Positions 30,501 to 41,401 of a stretch of 64,000 nt of DNA are shown here, piece after piece. The notes under the pieces were generated by a model, which ran no database searches, was not told the origin of the DNA, and was given only the letters and a program-made list of their open reading frames with translations. The translations under genes and the position numbers were made by a program. Source of the DNA: Phaeosaccion multiseriatum (lineage: Eukaryota; Ochrophyta, other classes); assembly GCA_965112735.1 (NCBI GenBank), contig OZ218953.1, positions 4,154,001 through 4,218,000 on the forward strand, in the 5' to 3' direction. Position 1 is the stretch's first letter. Every line of letters begins with the position of its first letter.

Positions 30501-32588
30501 AGGGGGGAGGGGGGGCGGGCAAGGCGGGGGCAGACAGGCCAGTAGCCAAGAAGAAGCGGAGAGCAGATGCTTCTTCGAAGGACGGCAAGATCGGTGACCC
30601 TCCCAAGAAGACAGCCAAGGCATCCAAGTGAGTGGAGTGCTGTTTGGAGTGGTGCTTTCTTTCAATGCGTTGGGCGCTGTTTGCTGCCTCTGTTCGACGC
30701 TTTCTGTATTGCGTTTGTGCGAGGCACCTTGTCGTGCTGTAGTGCACATTACACATTCCCTGGCCTTTTCTTCCCTCCCCCCGCCTCCGCCATCCGTAAG
30801 CTCTCGATGTCGTGTCTTGTACCCAATGCTTGTACCCAATGCTTGTACCCAATGCTTGTACCCAATGCTTGTACCCAATGCTTGTACCCAATGCTTGTAC
30901 CCAATGCTTGTACCCAATGCTTGTACCCAATACTTGTACCCAATGCTTGTACCCAATGCTTGTACCCAATGCTTGTACCCAATGCTTGTACCCAATGCTT
31001 GTACCCAATGCTTGTACCCAATACTTGTACCCAATACTTGTACCCAATGCTTGTACCCAATGCTTGTACCCAATGCTTGTACCCAATGCTTGTACCCAAT
31101 GCCCTATTGTACACTGATGTTGAGTGCCTTCGTCGTGTGGTCATGTGTGCTCCTTCCCTACAGGGCCGAGGAGGCGGAGAGAGAAAAGACGAGAGTGCAG
31201 GAAATGAAGCAGTCCTCCACGCCTGTGTGGATGCAAGTGAGGAAGCAGAAGGAAGAAGGGGGCGCCGCCGGCGGCGGCGGCGGGCGTGGTAGCGGGGCAG
31301 CGAAGAAGGACGGGAAAAGGAAGGAAGGGAAGCCAGAGAAGGCCACGAAGGGAGAAGAGGCCAAGAAGGTGGTGGCAAAGAAGAAGGACAGGTAAGGTAA
31401 AAGGTGTGGAAGGAGGAGGCGGAGGCTGGGGCTGGGACTCCACGTAGGGTCCTCTCCCCCCCCCCCCTCCCCCGGCTTTGTGGATCTCGAGAACAAGACC
31501 TTGATGACCATCCCCCGCCCCTTCCCACACGCTTTCCTTTGTGTTCGTTTTGTATGCGTGTGTGTGTGTGGGACAGCAGCGGGGTAGTCGCTCCTGAGGA
31601 AACTACGGCAGAACGCGCCAAACGTCTGACGACGATTCTGAGCGCCGCTTTAAAGGTGGACAATAGCAAGAAGGTGATCAAGACTCTACGGAAATTCGAA
31701 GCGATGGAAATGACGTTTGACATTCTACTTGAGTGTGGGGTAGGCAAGGTCGTGACAGGACTGAAGAAGCACAAGGATGTTGAGGTGCAGCAACTGGCCA
31801 AGGCGCTTCGCAAAGTATGGAGGACAACGCTGCCAGATGGAGGCGCCGCTGCCACTCCGGCAGCAGCCGCCGCGGATGCGGGGAAGGAGGAGGACCTGAA
31901 ACCGAAGAAGGACAAGAAGGTCAAGGAGGGGGAGAAGGAGTCGAAGAAGAGGAAGGGCGCTGGCGACGACGCTACAGCCAACGTGGAGGGGGGTGATGGA
32001 CAGAAGGCGAAGAAGTTGAGAAAAGCGGAGAAGAGCGAAGCTGGTCCGATTGAGACGTTGTCTGGAGCGGCGTCTCCCACACCGCCAGTCGCTACATTTG
32101 ATGCAACCCCCGCTCATATGCCTGCAGCAGCAGCAGTAGTATCGCCCCCCGAAGAGATGAAATCACCAGAGCCATCAGGAGGAGAAGCACAAGTGGTGAT
32201 TGCAGCAGTAGAAGTGGAGTCCGACCCGCCCAAGCTTGCAGACCTGGACACTGTCGTTGACTTCAGCGACTTGCCCTCGGACATGTTCGCTGCGGCAGCG
32301 GTGGCGGAGGCCACACCATCCCCTGTAGTGATGGCTCCAGCCCCGCAAGCAGCGCCAGCGCCAGCCCCGGTCCAGGAAGTGTTATCCCCTGCCCCTGTTG
32401 AAGCTGTAGTCCAGGCCCCTGCCAAGGCCCCTGCCAAGGCCCCTGAGGGCGTCATGGACATGGACACGGAGGACACGGACGTTGCGGCAGCGGCGGCTGC
32501 TCCTGCTGCTGCTGCTCCTGCTGCTGCTGCTACTGCTACTGCTACTACCGATGGTACCACAGAGGCCAATGGACAAAGTGAGCACTGA
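27568..32588 (+). CDS. PWWP-domain chromatin protein with C-terminal TFIIS-N/LEDGF-like domain
   Basis: Seven exons keep phase and give 962 residues: 27568-28178, 28328-28543, 28802-29213, 30003-30167, 30383-30627, 31164-31391, 31577-32588. After a very acidic N-terminus the PWWP domain starts at about residue 150 (FGEVVWGKMAGFPRWPGIIY, then LLYFYNYKQPFGCVPYK); PWWP domains read methylated H3K36. The middle is a long Lys/Glu linker with H1-like basic blocks (PKKVGRPKKKKAAAPAKKAP, an AT-hook-like GRP core). The last exon opens with a helical domain (AKRLTTILSAALKVDNSKKV, IKTLRKFEAMEMTFDILLEC, LAKALRKVWRTTL) like the TFIIS N-terminal/integrase-binding-domain fold of LEDGF and HRP2. It ends in an Ala/Pro-rich tail. 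The overall order matches HDGF-related LEDGF-like factors acting on transcribed chromatin; a cognate partner is unknown. Confidence 0.88.
29214..30002 (+). repeat. 22-bp minisatellite, about 24 copies, starting at a 5' splice site
   Basis: The intron donor GTGCGT at 29214 is followed at once by about 24 head-to-tail copies of GCGTATCGCCTGTCTGTCGTCT up to about 29750. Copies are almost identical; rare changes are C for T in TCGCC near 29680 and CTC for TAT in the last copy. A 22-bp unit without stops is open in all forward frames, giving a spurious RLSVVCVSPVC peptide. The remainder to 30002 is unique intron sequence. Confidence 0.95.
30628..31163 (+). repeat. 13-bp minisatellite, about 22 copies
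   Basis: Between about 30816 and 31102 the intron consists of the 13-bp unit TGTACCCAATGCT, with three copies reading TACT for TGCT. The copies are otherwise identical, a sign of recent expansion. It lies in a second intron of the same PWWP gene that carries the 22-bp array. Confidence 0.95.
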
Positions 32589-33847
32589 GTGGCTGTCATG
32601 CGAGAGCACGAGCGCCTGAAGGATGCTCCAGGAGAGTTGAGTTAGATTTAAGTTAGCGGGACCGCGAAGGAAGCTCAGTGGCTTGCTGGACCGCTATCTG
32701 CCATGCCGCCACCAGGGGCGGCAGCTGTCGGATGCGCCCCACCTGGGAACGATTGAATGTATAGCTTCGACGCTCGAACTTTGTACAGCTTCTGCTGCTG
32801 GCTAAAGACTTCGCCAAACGCGAAACTGCGAATTTCGGGTTATATTTTGAATAGTTTCCCTTCCATCCCATCTACGTGCTCTCTGGCCCCTCGACATGTC
32901 ACTAAATGAGCGCCGTCTGGTGCGTGCGTGCGGTGCGGTGTGGCTCCCTCGGAGCCACACATGCCAACCCCCCAGAGTAGCACAACGTTGCACTTTGCAC
33001 ATGGCTGTGATGGCTGTGATCCCCGAGAGACTGACTCGCAGGAGGAAGCTCTGCGTACTTTGCAGGCCCCAGGCCCTGCCCCCTCCTGCCCTCCCTGCCT
33101 GTGCACATGCCTGTGCAGCTATTTTGGGGAGCATCTTAAGGCAGACAGACGGCCGTGCCGCATGAGCGGAAATGACACCCCCCCCCCCCTTCTGCTGCTC
33201 TGTGTTCCATAAAGAGTATGACACAGGCAGGCAAGTCTTTGCGGTGGTGAAGGCAAGCCGTAGTGATACTTGCTACCCCCATTTTGCTGCTGCTTCTGCC
33301 GCCTCTGCTGCTACAGGCCTCACTCTCGGAGAGCAGGCACCGCCGCTGATGGAAATGCGTGATCCTCGATCGCTGTCGATCTGCTGCTATTTCCCTTTCC
33401 GCCGCTGATGGAAATGCGTGATCCTCGCTCGCTGTCGATCTGCTGCTATTTCCCTTTCCGTAGGAAGTCGTGGCAGGCTGGCAGAGAAGGGGGAAGGGGA
33501 GAAGGATTCCTCTTGAAACTTGAAACGCGTCCCCTGCCCATGATGGAAAACCCCCACAACTCAGTCACTCCCACGCCGGCGCCGCTGTGTGTGTGCTGAC
33601 CGCGTGCCCTTGACGCCGCCTTCCTTGAGCAGGAGATACTTGTACCTTCAGTCTTCCGTCGTAGGCGAGTGACTACCATTGAGTACCGTATGAAAAGTAA
33701 CAATTGTCTGATGCTGTATCATCGCGTCCGTGATCAAAGCCTCCACACACGGCCCGACCGACCGACCGACCGACGCTGCCCACCCAATCAAATCGCTCCC
33801 TCACTGCCTCGCTGCCTCGCTGCCTCGCTGCAGGTCATGTTGACAAT
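32589..33847. other. Convergent intergenic region with a 59-bp tandem duplication
   Basis: Lies between the stops of the PWWP and PX genes. At 33342-33459 a 59-bp segment (starting GCCGCTGATGGAAATGCGTG, ending TATTTCCCTTTCC) is present twice in tandem with a single base change. Short GACC and GCCTC runs occur near 33758 and 33810. No coding exon is convincing on either strand. Confidence 0.5.
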
Positions 33848-34899
33848 TCACAGCCCTCCAAAGATGTCTTCCCTGTTCTCCCATGCCTTTCTAGCCTTGA
33901 GCTCGATGGAGGTCTTTAGCCTCTGCGAGTCCGTCTGTTGAGGCCTCAGGTCTGCAAACGCGTCGATTGCCGTCATCGTCTCCTGCAGGGCGGCTTCGCT
34001 GTCCAACTGGCACAGCAGAGCGCGTCGCTCGGATCTGCGGAACGGTCAGGACAGTGCCACGGTAGTAGAGGGCAAGAGTCGAGTCGGGGCGTTGAGTGGT
34101 GGTGCGACAAGGGGGCTCGGCAGGCAAAGCAAGCGTAGAGGGAGCTGAACAAGACAAGAGGGTGACGGAGCGTTATTCCCAGGCTCGTATGTCTGTGATA
34201 AGGCGCAGATGGCAGTAGAAGGCAAATGGGTAGAGGGATTGGGCTCGAAGCACACAACTCCTGCAGTCAGAAGAAACCTACCGTCCGCTCCTTTTTCCTT
34301 CCCTCCTACTCACTTAAGCGCAAAGAGCCTCGTCTTGGCCCTGTTAGGATGAGTGCCCCACACTTCGACCCGCTGCAGCACCAAGGGTGTGTGCTCCTGC
34401 TTGCCATGCTTGCCCACCTCGGGAAGCACGGCCCACGGCTTGTCGGGGTCGTCTTCAGGGTCACTGAACAGATACACCTGATGGGAGACAGGGATGGAGG
34501 GACGGGGGTATGGACAACACAAACACACAACTATGATTGGCATGGCATGGGTATACACATAGGACCAGCGCTAGAGGTAGACAAAACGGACCAAGACGCC
34601 AGCGGAGCATGTGTAGACAAGGGCGCTGCGTGGAAGGGTGGACGGAGACCGCTCTGCTCATTGCATTCATTCACGTACCTGAATGATAGGGCCGCCTCTG
34701 ACCACGAGTGTCCACACGCTCTTCCAGCCCAGGCCCAGACCTGCTTCGAATATGTTGACGCAGGGCTTGAGCTTTCCGAACCACTCCCGGACCCGCATGT
34801 ATCCCTTGGGGCACGGACAACGAGGCAGGCAAGTGGGATGGTGAGCCTTAAGGTCGAGGAACAACAACAACAGTAATAACAACAACAACGACAACAACG

Positions 34900-34948
<49 letters not shown>

Positions 34949-36107
34949 CTAGCGCAAAGTCTCGCCCCGCGATGCATGAAGCGGCCGCGGTGAGCGAGAG
35001 CAACGCACTTGATGAACTATGACGTCGGTGCCATATTTTCTGGCGAAGGCGCAGATCCCGCGAGTGCCCTCCGTCAGCTCCAAAAAGCTTGCGAAGCAGT
35101 GGTTGCGTGTCATACCGCTGCGTATGTACGTACGAAAGGGGGCGAGAGGGGCGTTGTCAGGAGCGGAAGGGGCGCGGGGGCAACAGGGGCAGCAAGCCGT
35201 CCTTACTCAACAGGGGCAGCAAGCCGTCCTTACTCTATATAGAGGAGCCTCTGCTCTGGCGACATGCTCCTTCTCATCCCCAGCCCCCTCCCCCCCACCA
35301 AACACAAAAACAACACTCACGGGAGGCGAAGGAGCTTTCCCAGGTAGTCACCAAGCGAGCTAAGACAGCGGTACAACGGAGGACCAGAGGGAGTGAGGCG
35401 AGGGCAAGACGCGGAAGGAGATGAGGGTCAGGCGGAAGGAAGGCCCAGACGAAGTGGAAACACAGGCTAAGAGTGCAGAGAGTAAGGCGGACCGCGGGCA
35501 ATCATATCCAGTTGATGGAGGGAAGAAGAGCTCATTGGAGGTAGAGTCGTTGCCCTCACCTCTGCCGCTTCCTCATGACCTCGGCATTCCTTCCTCCATG
35601 GAGCTGAAGAGGCTGTTGCGACAGACACAGGCAGCGCATTGGGGTTGTGGAATTTCGACGATGTGAGGACACTAGTAGGCAGCGTATCCTCCAGCGTGGG
35701 GGGCTGCCCACCTTTCCAAATCCTTTCGTCCTCTCTCCAACACTAACCTCTCTCGGCGGAAGCTCTGGCTCTCCCCCGTGGAAGGTGCGCTCCTCCTTCA
35801 TTATCAGCAGGTCTTTCAGGTCCTCTCTTAGCTGATAGAATTGCCGAAATCTCCGTCTGACCACCCATGTCTCTCCTGTGGACAAGTCGCAGAGGTCCAT
35901 AGCGTAGACGCAGTGGGCGTCCAGCCCTTCTCCCACAATCTCAGTGTCCTTCAGGCTCAGCTGGTACCTTCCGTCATGGCTGGTGTAGTACTTGGGCAGG
36001 CAGATCGTTTCTCGATTGTCACCAAGCTGCTCCTCTCTACTCTTCCACGTTGTCTCCTCTCCCTCTCGCTGTGTCTCATCGTCTCTCTCCGCTGTCATCA
36101 TGTTCAC
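33848..36107 (-). CDS. PX-domain protein with a probable PH-like C-terminal domain
   Basis: Seven exons keep phase and give 342 residues: 35748-36107, 35560-35603 (44 nt), 35321-35359 (39 nt), 35009-35117, 34679-34804, 34314-34477, 33848-34034. The PX domain (about residues 45-165) has the phosphoinositide-binding arginine stretch VVRRRFRQFYQLREDLKDLL, the proline loop ELPPRE, and the closing helices NAEVMRKRQSSLGDYLGKLL and FASFLEL, assembled across the two tiny exons. Downstream, GWKSVWTLVVRGGPIIQVYL with FSDPEDDPDKPW, a basic strand region and a final helix LDSEAALQETMTAIDAFADL follow the plan of a PH domain. PX-PH proteins act at endosomal or other phosphoinositide membranes. The PH call is inference; the specific family is not recognised. 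Confidence 0.82.
34805..35008 (+). repeat. (AAC)n microsatellite, PX-gene intron
   Basis: An AAC run with GAC interruptions occupies about 34860-34950 of this intron. On the coding strand it is a GTT run. The intron edges are otherwise regular. Confidence 0.85.
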
Positions 36108-36472
36108 TCCCCTCTGCCTGAAACCCTGCCCTCAACTGAGGAGCGGGGCTCTAACCTCCTTCCGCTCCTCTCCAGCCTATCCCCACAACCCAATCCTCTC
36201 CTCTCTGCTCTCTTTTGCCCCCCTTCTTTTTCCCGTCTCTCACTTCTTCAAGTGATCCAATTGGTGGGCCCTCTTCTCCCCTGGCCAGGGGACTACTCCT
36301 GAACACGTCGCTCTAACCCGAACTAGCCATGGACACACAGTGATCCCCGCCTGAGTCTTTTTTCCTTCCCCTGGCCCTCTTTGAGCCAAAGAGGGTGCGT
36401 CGATCCCAAAAATCTCAGTAAGTCAGGGAGAGGGCCGTCGGGCATCTTCTCCTTTTCTCCTTTTCTTTCACA
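36108..36472. promoter_or_regulatory. Bidirectional promoter candidate, PX / DPH1 genes
   Basis: 365 bp between divergent start codons, CT-rich just beside the PX start and with a TTTTTTCC stretch near 36357. No recognisable operator; 5' UTRs of both genes are expected here. Confidence 0.4.
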
Positions 36473-39133
36473 ATGTCTTCTGCTCACGAGCCTGCGGACG
36501 TGGAGAGCGTCAGTAGCGGAATGGCCGTGACCTCGATTGGGTGAGTGCGGCTCCAGCAATTAAAAAGTGTCCACCCTGACCCCCTGACCATAAAAACTTT
36601 GCAGAGATACAGCTGGGACGGCTGACAGCAACGGGAGCAATGCCCTGGTAACGGTGGACCCATCCACCTCATCCTCCGGCAGAGGCAGGGGAGCAGTCCG
36701 TCGTGGGCGGCGGCAGAGGGTGGTGCGGAACAGGATTCCCGACGCCATCCTCAACGACTCTGCCCTGAACAAGGCCTTGAAGGAGGTGAGCGAATTACAT
36801 ATTGGCCATTTACCACCGGCTGTTGCTGCTTCTGGCTCGTCTAAGGAAGGAGTGTTGTTTGTGTTTGCCTTCGGCACGTCTCTGTGCCTCTCCTCTTTCC
36901 GCCACCCTTGAACTTTCTTCCCATGGTCGGGCCGCACCAAACTGTTGTTGCACGACATCTCAGGGTTTGCCCTCCAACTACAATTTCGAGATGCACAAGA
37001 CCATTTGGAAGATCCAAGAAGCCAAAGCACAACTCGTGGCCCTGCAGTTCCCCGAGGGACTGCTCATGTACTCATGCATCATCTCAGACATCCTCGAGCG
37101 CTTCGCACGCTGCCGCTGCGTCATTCTCGGGGACGTTACATACGGCGCGTGCTGCATCGACGATCTCACCGCGCAGGCCCTGGGGTGCGACTTACTGGTG
37201 CATTACGGCCACTCGTGTCTTGTGCCCATCGCCATGACCGCAGTCAAGGCGCTGTACGTCTTTGTGGAGATTGGCATCGATGTGGACCACCTCTGCGCCT
37301 GTGTGCGCAAGACTTTCCCACCATCACCACCATCCCAGAGCCATCCTCCTCCTCCTCCCCTTGCCACCCCAGAATCTACCCATAGCAGTAGTACAAGGTC
37401 TGACGAGGCAGCGGTGGATGGACGCGGAGTAAAAGGAGGAGGAGGAGGAGGAGGAGGAGGAGGAGGAGGAGGAGGAGGAGGAGGAGGAGGAGGAGGAGAA
37501 AGCGTGGCAGCAGGAATGGAAGGGATAGAGGCAGATACAGAGGGAGGGGAAGGGAAGGGTGTGGAACAGGAGGCGCCACAAAGCACCGAGAAGGGGCCGC
37601 AGGTCGGCCCACGAATAGCGCTCCTGGGCACCATTCAGTTCGCCGGGGCGGTGCATGAGGCTCGGCAGAAGCTCGGCTGCGACTACTCAAGCGTGGTTGT
37701 GCCGCAGGTGGGTGAGTAGGCAGAGAGATGGAGATATGGAAAGGGGGGGGGGGGGAGGGTGTTTGCGTCAGTGTAACGCTCCTCACCAACGTACTGGCCT
37801 TGCCACCATGGCCTTGCCACCATGGCTTGTCCATATACATGTTTTTTGTGTCGATGCGAACGTCTATTTTCATACAGGGCAAGCCTTTGTCCCCCGGGGA
37901 GGTGCTGGGCTGCACGAGCCCGGTGCTGACGGACTGTGATGTGCTCGTGTTTGTGGCCGACGGCCGCTTCCACCTTGAGGCCGCCATGATCCAGAACCCA
38001 ACCGTGCACCACTACCGATACAACCCCTACAACAAGGTCAGTACAGTCAGCTCGACTACGGCCACAGCTCAGCTACAGCCACAGCCACAACCACCGCTTT
38101 CAGCAACCACCACATTGAAACATGGCGAGTAACCCGCCCACCCACGCACCCACGCACCCACCCACCTCCTTGTCCTCGCACCAGGTCCTCTCTAGGGAGC
38201 ACTACGAGCACAGCAAGATGCGGTCGCTGCGAGCCGAGGCAGTGGACAGAGCCAAGGGGTCTCGCGTGGTGGGCATCGTGCTCGGGACCTTGGGCAGGCA
38301 GGGCAATCCGAACATACTCAAGCACGTGCGGGTAGGTGCAGGTGGGCAAGGGGATGGTAACATGGGCAGGGAAGGGAGGATACAGGGAGGGGTTGGAAAG
38401 AGGCAGAGGCAACGCGGCTGGCGGGCGTCCCCACTTGTTCTGCTGTTGTTGGCTCAAGGGATGTATGCTCCTATCCTAAACTTGTCTCCATGTGCCTCCA
38501 TGTGTGTGGTCTAAATCCGCCCCTCAGGATCTCATCAGCGCGTCTGGGCGGCGCCAGTCCTTCGTCATTTTGCTGAGCGAGGTGTTTCCCGCCAAGCTGG
38601 AGCTCTTCAGCAAGACCGTGGACGCTTGGGTGCAGATAGGTGGGTAGGTGGGCAGGTGAGGTAGGCGAGGGGGAGGCCGTCCGTGGCTGCCGAAAATAGA
38701 GGCATACGCACGCAGGCACGCACACACACCCACACGCACACACCCACATCTGCACACCCACACACACGCACACACACACACGCGCGCGCACACACACGCA
38801 CACATACACACACGCACACGCACATGCACACACACACCTGACTCTCGTCTTGTCTCATCTTGTCCCGTCCGTCCGTGCTATTTACTGCTGGCCAACCAAT
38901 CAACACCATCAATCAACCAACCAATCAACCAACCAATGGATCGAGGATCAGCGTGCCCTCGGTTGAGTATCGACTGGGGCCACTTCTTCGACAAGCCCGT
39001 GCTGAGTCCGTACGAGGCGGAGATCGCCTTCGGATCGGAGGAGTGGGCATCTACGTACCCCATGGACTTCTACCGCAGCGGGAGTGGCCCCTGGAGCAAC
39101 AAGCACCACAACTACATCGGGGGAAGCAAGTAG
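36473..39133 (+). CDS. DPH1: 2-(3-amino-3-carboxypropyl)histidine synthase subunit 1 (diphthamide biosynthesis DPH1)
   Basis: With DPH2 transfers the aminocarboxypropyl group of S-adenosylmethionine to a histidine of elongation factor 2, the first step of diphthamide synthesis in the cytosol. Seven exons keep phase and give 530 residues: 36473-36540, 36605-36785, 36964-37707, 37878-38036, 38185-38331, 38528-38639, 38952-39133. Family signatures: [79 protein letters not shown], and [20 protein letters not shown]. The three iron-sulfur cysteines are expected in GAC (about residue 146), VLGC, and ACP; all are present. Unusual: about 80 residues of Ser/Gly-rich sequence, including a polyglycine run coded by (GGA)n at 37435-37498, are inserted into the conserved core after the CVRKTFPP segment. 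Confidence 0.96.
38640..38951 (+). repeat. CA/CACG repeats, DPH1 intron
   Basis: The last DPH1 intron has a CACACG/CACACC run at about 38707-38838, then a stretch of CAAC/CAATCAAC repeats at 38893-38935. The 3' splice site is GAGGATCAG. Confidence 0.85.
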
Positions 39134-39197
39134 CACCACCACGGAATAATAATTGTGGCGCCACTGCAACGTGACGATGTATTCTGTACATTATTTA

Positions 39198-39283
39198 GTC
39201 TTCAGCACTACCTTCTTCATGCCCTTATACAGGGACATTTCTTCTGTCTTCAGCACTACCTTCTTCATGCCCTTATACAGGGA
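39198..39283 (+). repeat. 38-bp direct repeat after DPH1
   Basis: A 38-bp segment beginning GTCTTCAGCACTACCTTC and ending CCTTATACAGGGA occurs twice, 48 bp apart (39198-39235 and 39246-39283), without changes. It starts 65 bp past the DPH1 stop, in the tail-to-tail spacer with the Beclin gene; it may be part of both 3' UTRs. Confidence 0.8.
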
Positions 39284-39417
39284 GGGGATGGATGCGCCTG
39301 CTCGATCCCCGCCCCCCCCGCGGTGGGCCCTTCCCATCCATCCATTCCTGTGGAACGGCCCACTCTCCCCACTCAAAGGGAAGGATGTATACAGTACACA
39401 ACATGACTCTCAAAAGG

Positions 39418-40738
39418 TCAAAGGTGCAGTTTGGGAGCGCTGTGCTTGGAGGCCCACGCTACGATGAACTTGAGATTCGAGGCCACGTACTTCATGGCCT
39501 TGGTCCAGTCCTCGGGGCTGTGCAGCAGGGCCACGGGCAGGTTGTTGATGGTGTCTGTGCTGTCGTTGATGGCGTAGGGCAGGCTCAGGGTGGGGTCGTG
39601 CCTACCTACAAACTCTCCTGTTTCGTACAGGCAGTGCAAGAAAGCCTGTGGGTGCGTGCGTGCGTGGGGGGTGGGGGCAGAAGGAAGGAACGAAAGAGCC
39701 ATGAGGCGGGGGCAGCGGCCAAGATGAGGAAAATTAGGATAGGTGCGGCTTCATTTCGTTCGGCGAGATGGCATAGCAGCCTTCCTTGTTTCCTTCCTTC
39801 ACCCTATCCTTTCGGTTCAGACCGCACAGCGAGGGAGGCTCTTTGCTCTTCATGTGGTGGGTCCAGACACACTCCCTTCCCTTCCCCCTCCTCCCTCCCC
39901 CCCCCCCTGCGGGCGCGGTCATCCGCCCTTTCCTTCCCCTTCCCCTTCCGCCCGTTGCTGTGGCACCTCTGTCATGACCCCTTCCCATCCCACCTTGAGG
40001 GCGTTGTTGAAGTTCCGCTTCGGGAAGATACTGAAGCTCTCCTCCTGATACAAGTTGTACAAGATGCGCTTGTCCTCCTTGCGCGCAATCTTGCTGTAAC
40101 TGCCCAAAGGAACCACCAGGTACTTTGTGTGCGTCAGGCCTGGGCACACACATACACGCGCGCACAGACCCGGTACAGAACCAGCGAGCCAAGGCAAGAC
40201 GAACGACGAAGAGGACAGACAGACACACAGACAGACATACAGACACATGGATTGAGAGCAAGCCAAGGGGGAAGCTGTGTATCCATCGCTCATTCTCCTG
40301 ACTTGAAAATTACCATTTGCCATCTGCTTTCTCTTGACCCCACCCCCAAGCAACCAAAGCAACAGTCCCAGTCGCCCCCCCCCCCCTTCCCGTGGCCCCT
40401 CTTCGGCTACAGGGCCTTGTTCTGTGTCGCGTCTTACCCATCTGTTTCGAGGCGGCAGTGAGCACCAGAGCAGCCTGCCCCAGCGCCGCATTCACCTCAA
40501 ACCAGCCCACCGTGTTCTGCCCACTCAGCCTGCCGAGACGGAACCCGTTGATGGTGGCGTATGGCCCCTGATGCCAGATGTGGAAGCAGTCCCCGAGGGA
40601 GTGCAAGTGCATCAGAGCCTCGAGACGCGCCGCGAGGAGGCCGTTCCTCCCCTCCAAAGAGTCGAACTCCTCCCTGGCCGCTTCCCTCGCCGCCTCTGCA
40701 TGGCCAACCTTCCTCTCCATCTCCACCCTTTTTTGTTT

Positions 40739-40785
<47 letters not shown>

Positions 40786-41401
40786 GATGATGATGATGAT
40801 GCGTGGAGGAGGGAAGCAAAACAAAACCAAAAAACCCGGCAAAGCGGCACATTAAATAAGAAGCGCGACGCCACTACACCTCGCTGGCCACTTGTGCAAA
40901 ACGTGTCTCCCTTTTCCCTTGCAAGGGAGGCAGCGCTCCGAAATTCCAGCCGGCGCTCGCTCACCTGCACGCGTCTAGGCGCTCCACCGTCAAGGCCAGC
41001 AGCTCCCGCTTTCGGCGCACCTCCTCTCTCTCCCTCCGAGCACTCGCCAAAGCGTCCTGCAGCCGCTGCTCCTCTCTGTCCGCCGGGCTCGTCAATGGAG
41101 GTGAGGCTCCTCCTCGATTGCCTCCCCTCTCCGGGCCCTTGCCCTGCACAGTGTCGCCCACAGACACATCGCCCACAGCCTGCAGCATACCCTGCAGTAA
41201 AGGCACGCCGTCATTCCGCTCATTGTTATTGTTGGTCTGGACTTGTCCACGATGCCCCCCGTTGGTCCCTCCTCCTCCTCCTCCTCCTCCCGCGGCTCCT
41301 GATGGCCTGCAGCCCGACTCGCTACGGAGAGCAGTGAGGGCCTCCCGGTACTGCCGAGTGCGAAGTGCCGACCGCTCCAGGCGCCCCTCCAGCTCCCTCA
41401 T
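39418..41401 (-). CDS. ATG6: Beclin-1 / ATG6 autophagy protein
   Basis: Subunit of the class III phosphatidylinositol 3-kinase (VPS34) complexes in autophagosome formation and endosomal sorting. Four exons keep phase: 40965-41401, 40438-40727, 39994-40139, 39418-39645 (366 residues). The coiled coil (MRELEGRLERSALRTRQYRE; REEFDSLEGRNGLLAARLEA) leads into the evolutionarily conserved domain, recognised by CFHIWHQGPYATINGFRLGR, then KQMGLTHTKYLVVPLGSYSK, SFSIFPKRNFNNALK, and the end WTKAMKYVASNLKFIVAWAS. The family is normally 450-520 residues; the N-terminal BH3/zinc-knuckle-like part is missing here. The first ATG lies directly after a good 3' splice site (TTTCCATTCAG), so an upstream exon, perhaps 41487-41620 ending at CAG|GTCCCC, may exist. 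A Gly/Asn-rich insert interrupts the coil. Confidence 0.93.
39646..39993 (-). other. Beclin intron without notable content
   Basis: 348 bp with a C-run near 39895 and CT-rich blocks; no exon, repeat array or RNA gene is seen. The next intron (40140-40437) carries only CAGACA repeats at about 40217-40246, and intron 40728-40964 a GTT run at 40735-40786 that serves as the pyrimidine-poor region before the 3' splice site AAAAAAG. Confidence 0.6.

Noticed and set aside
30261-31086. Minus-strand frames with GTSIGYKHWVQAL repeats
   Set aside because: Antisense of the 13-bp minisatellite in a PWWP-gene intron.
34667-34977. Cys-rich minus-strand frame (polycysteine)
   Set aside because: It is the AAC/GTT microsatellite of a PX-gene intron read in the TGT frame; only 34679-34804 is a true exon, in another frame.
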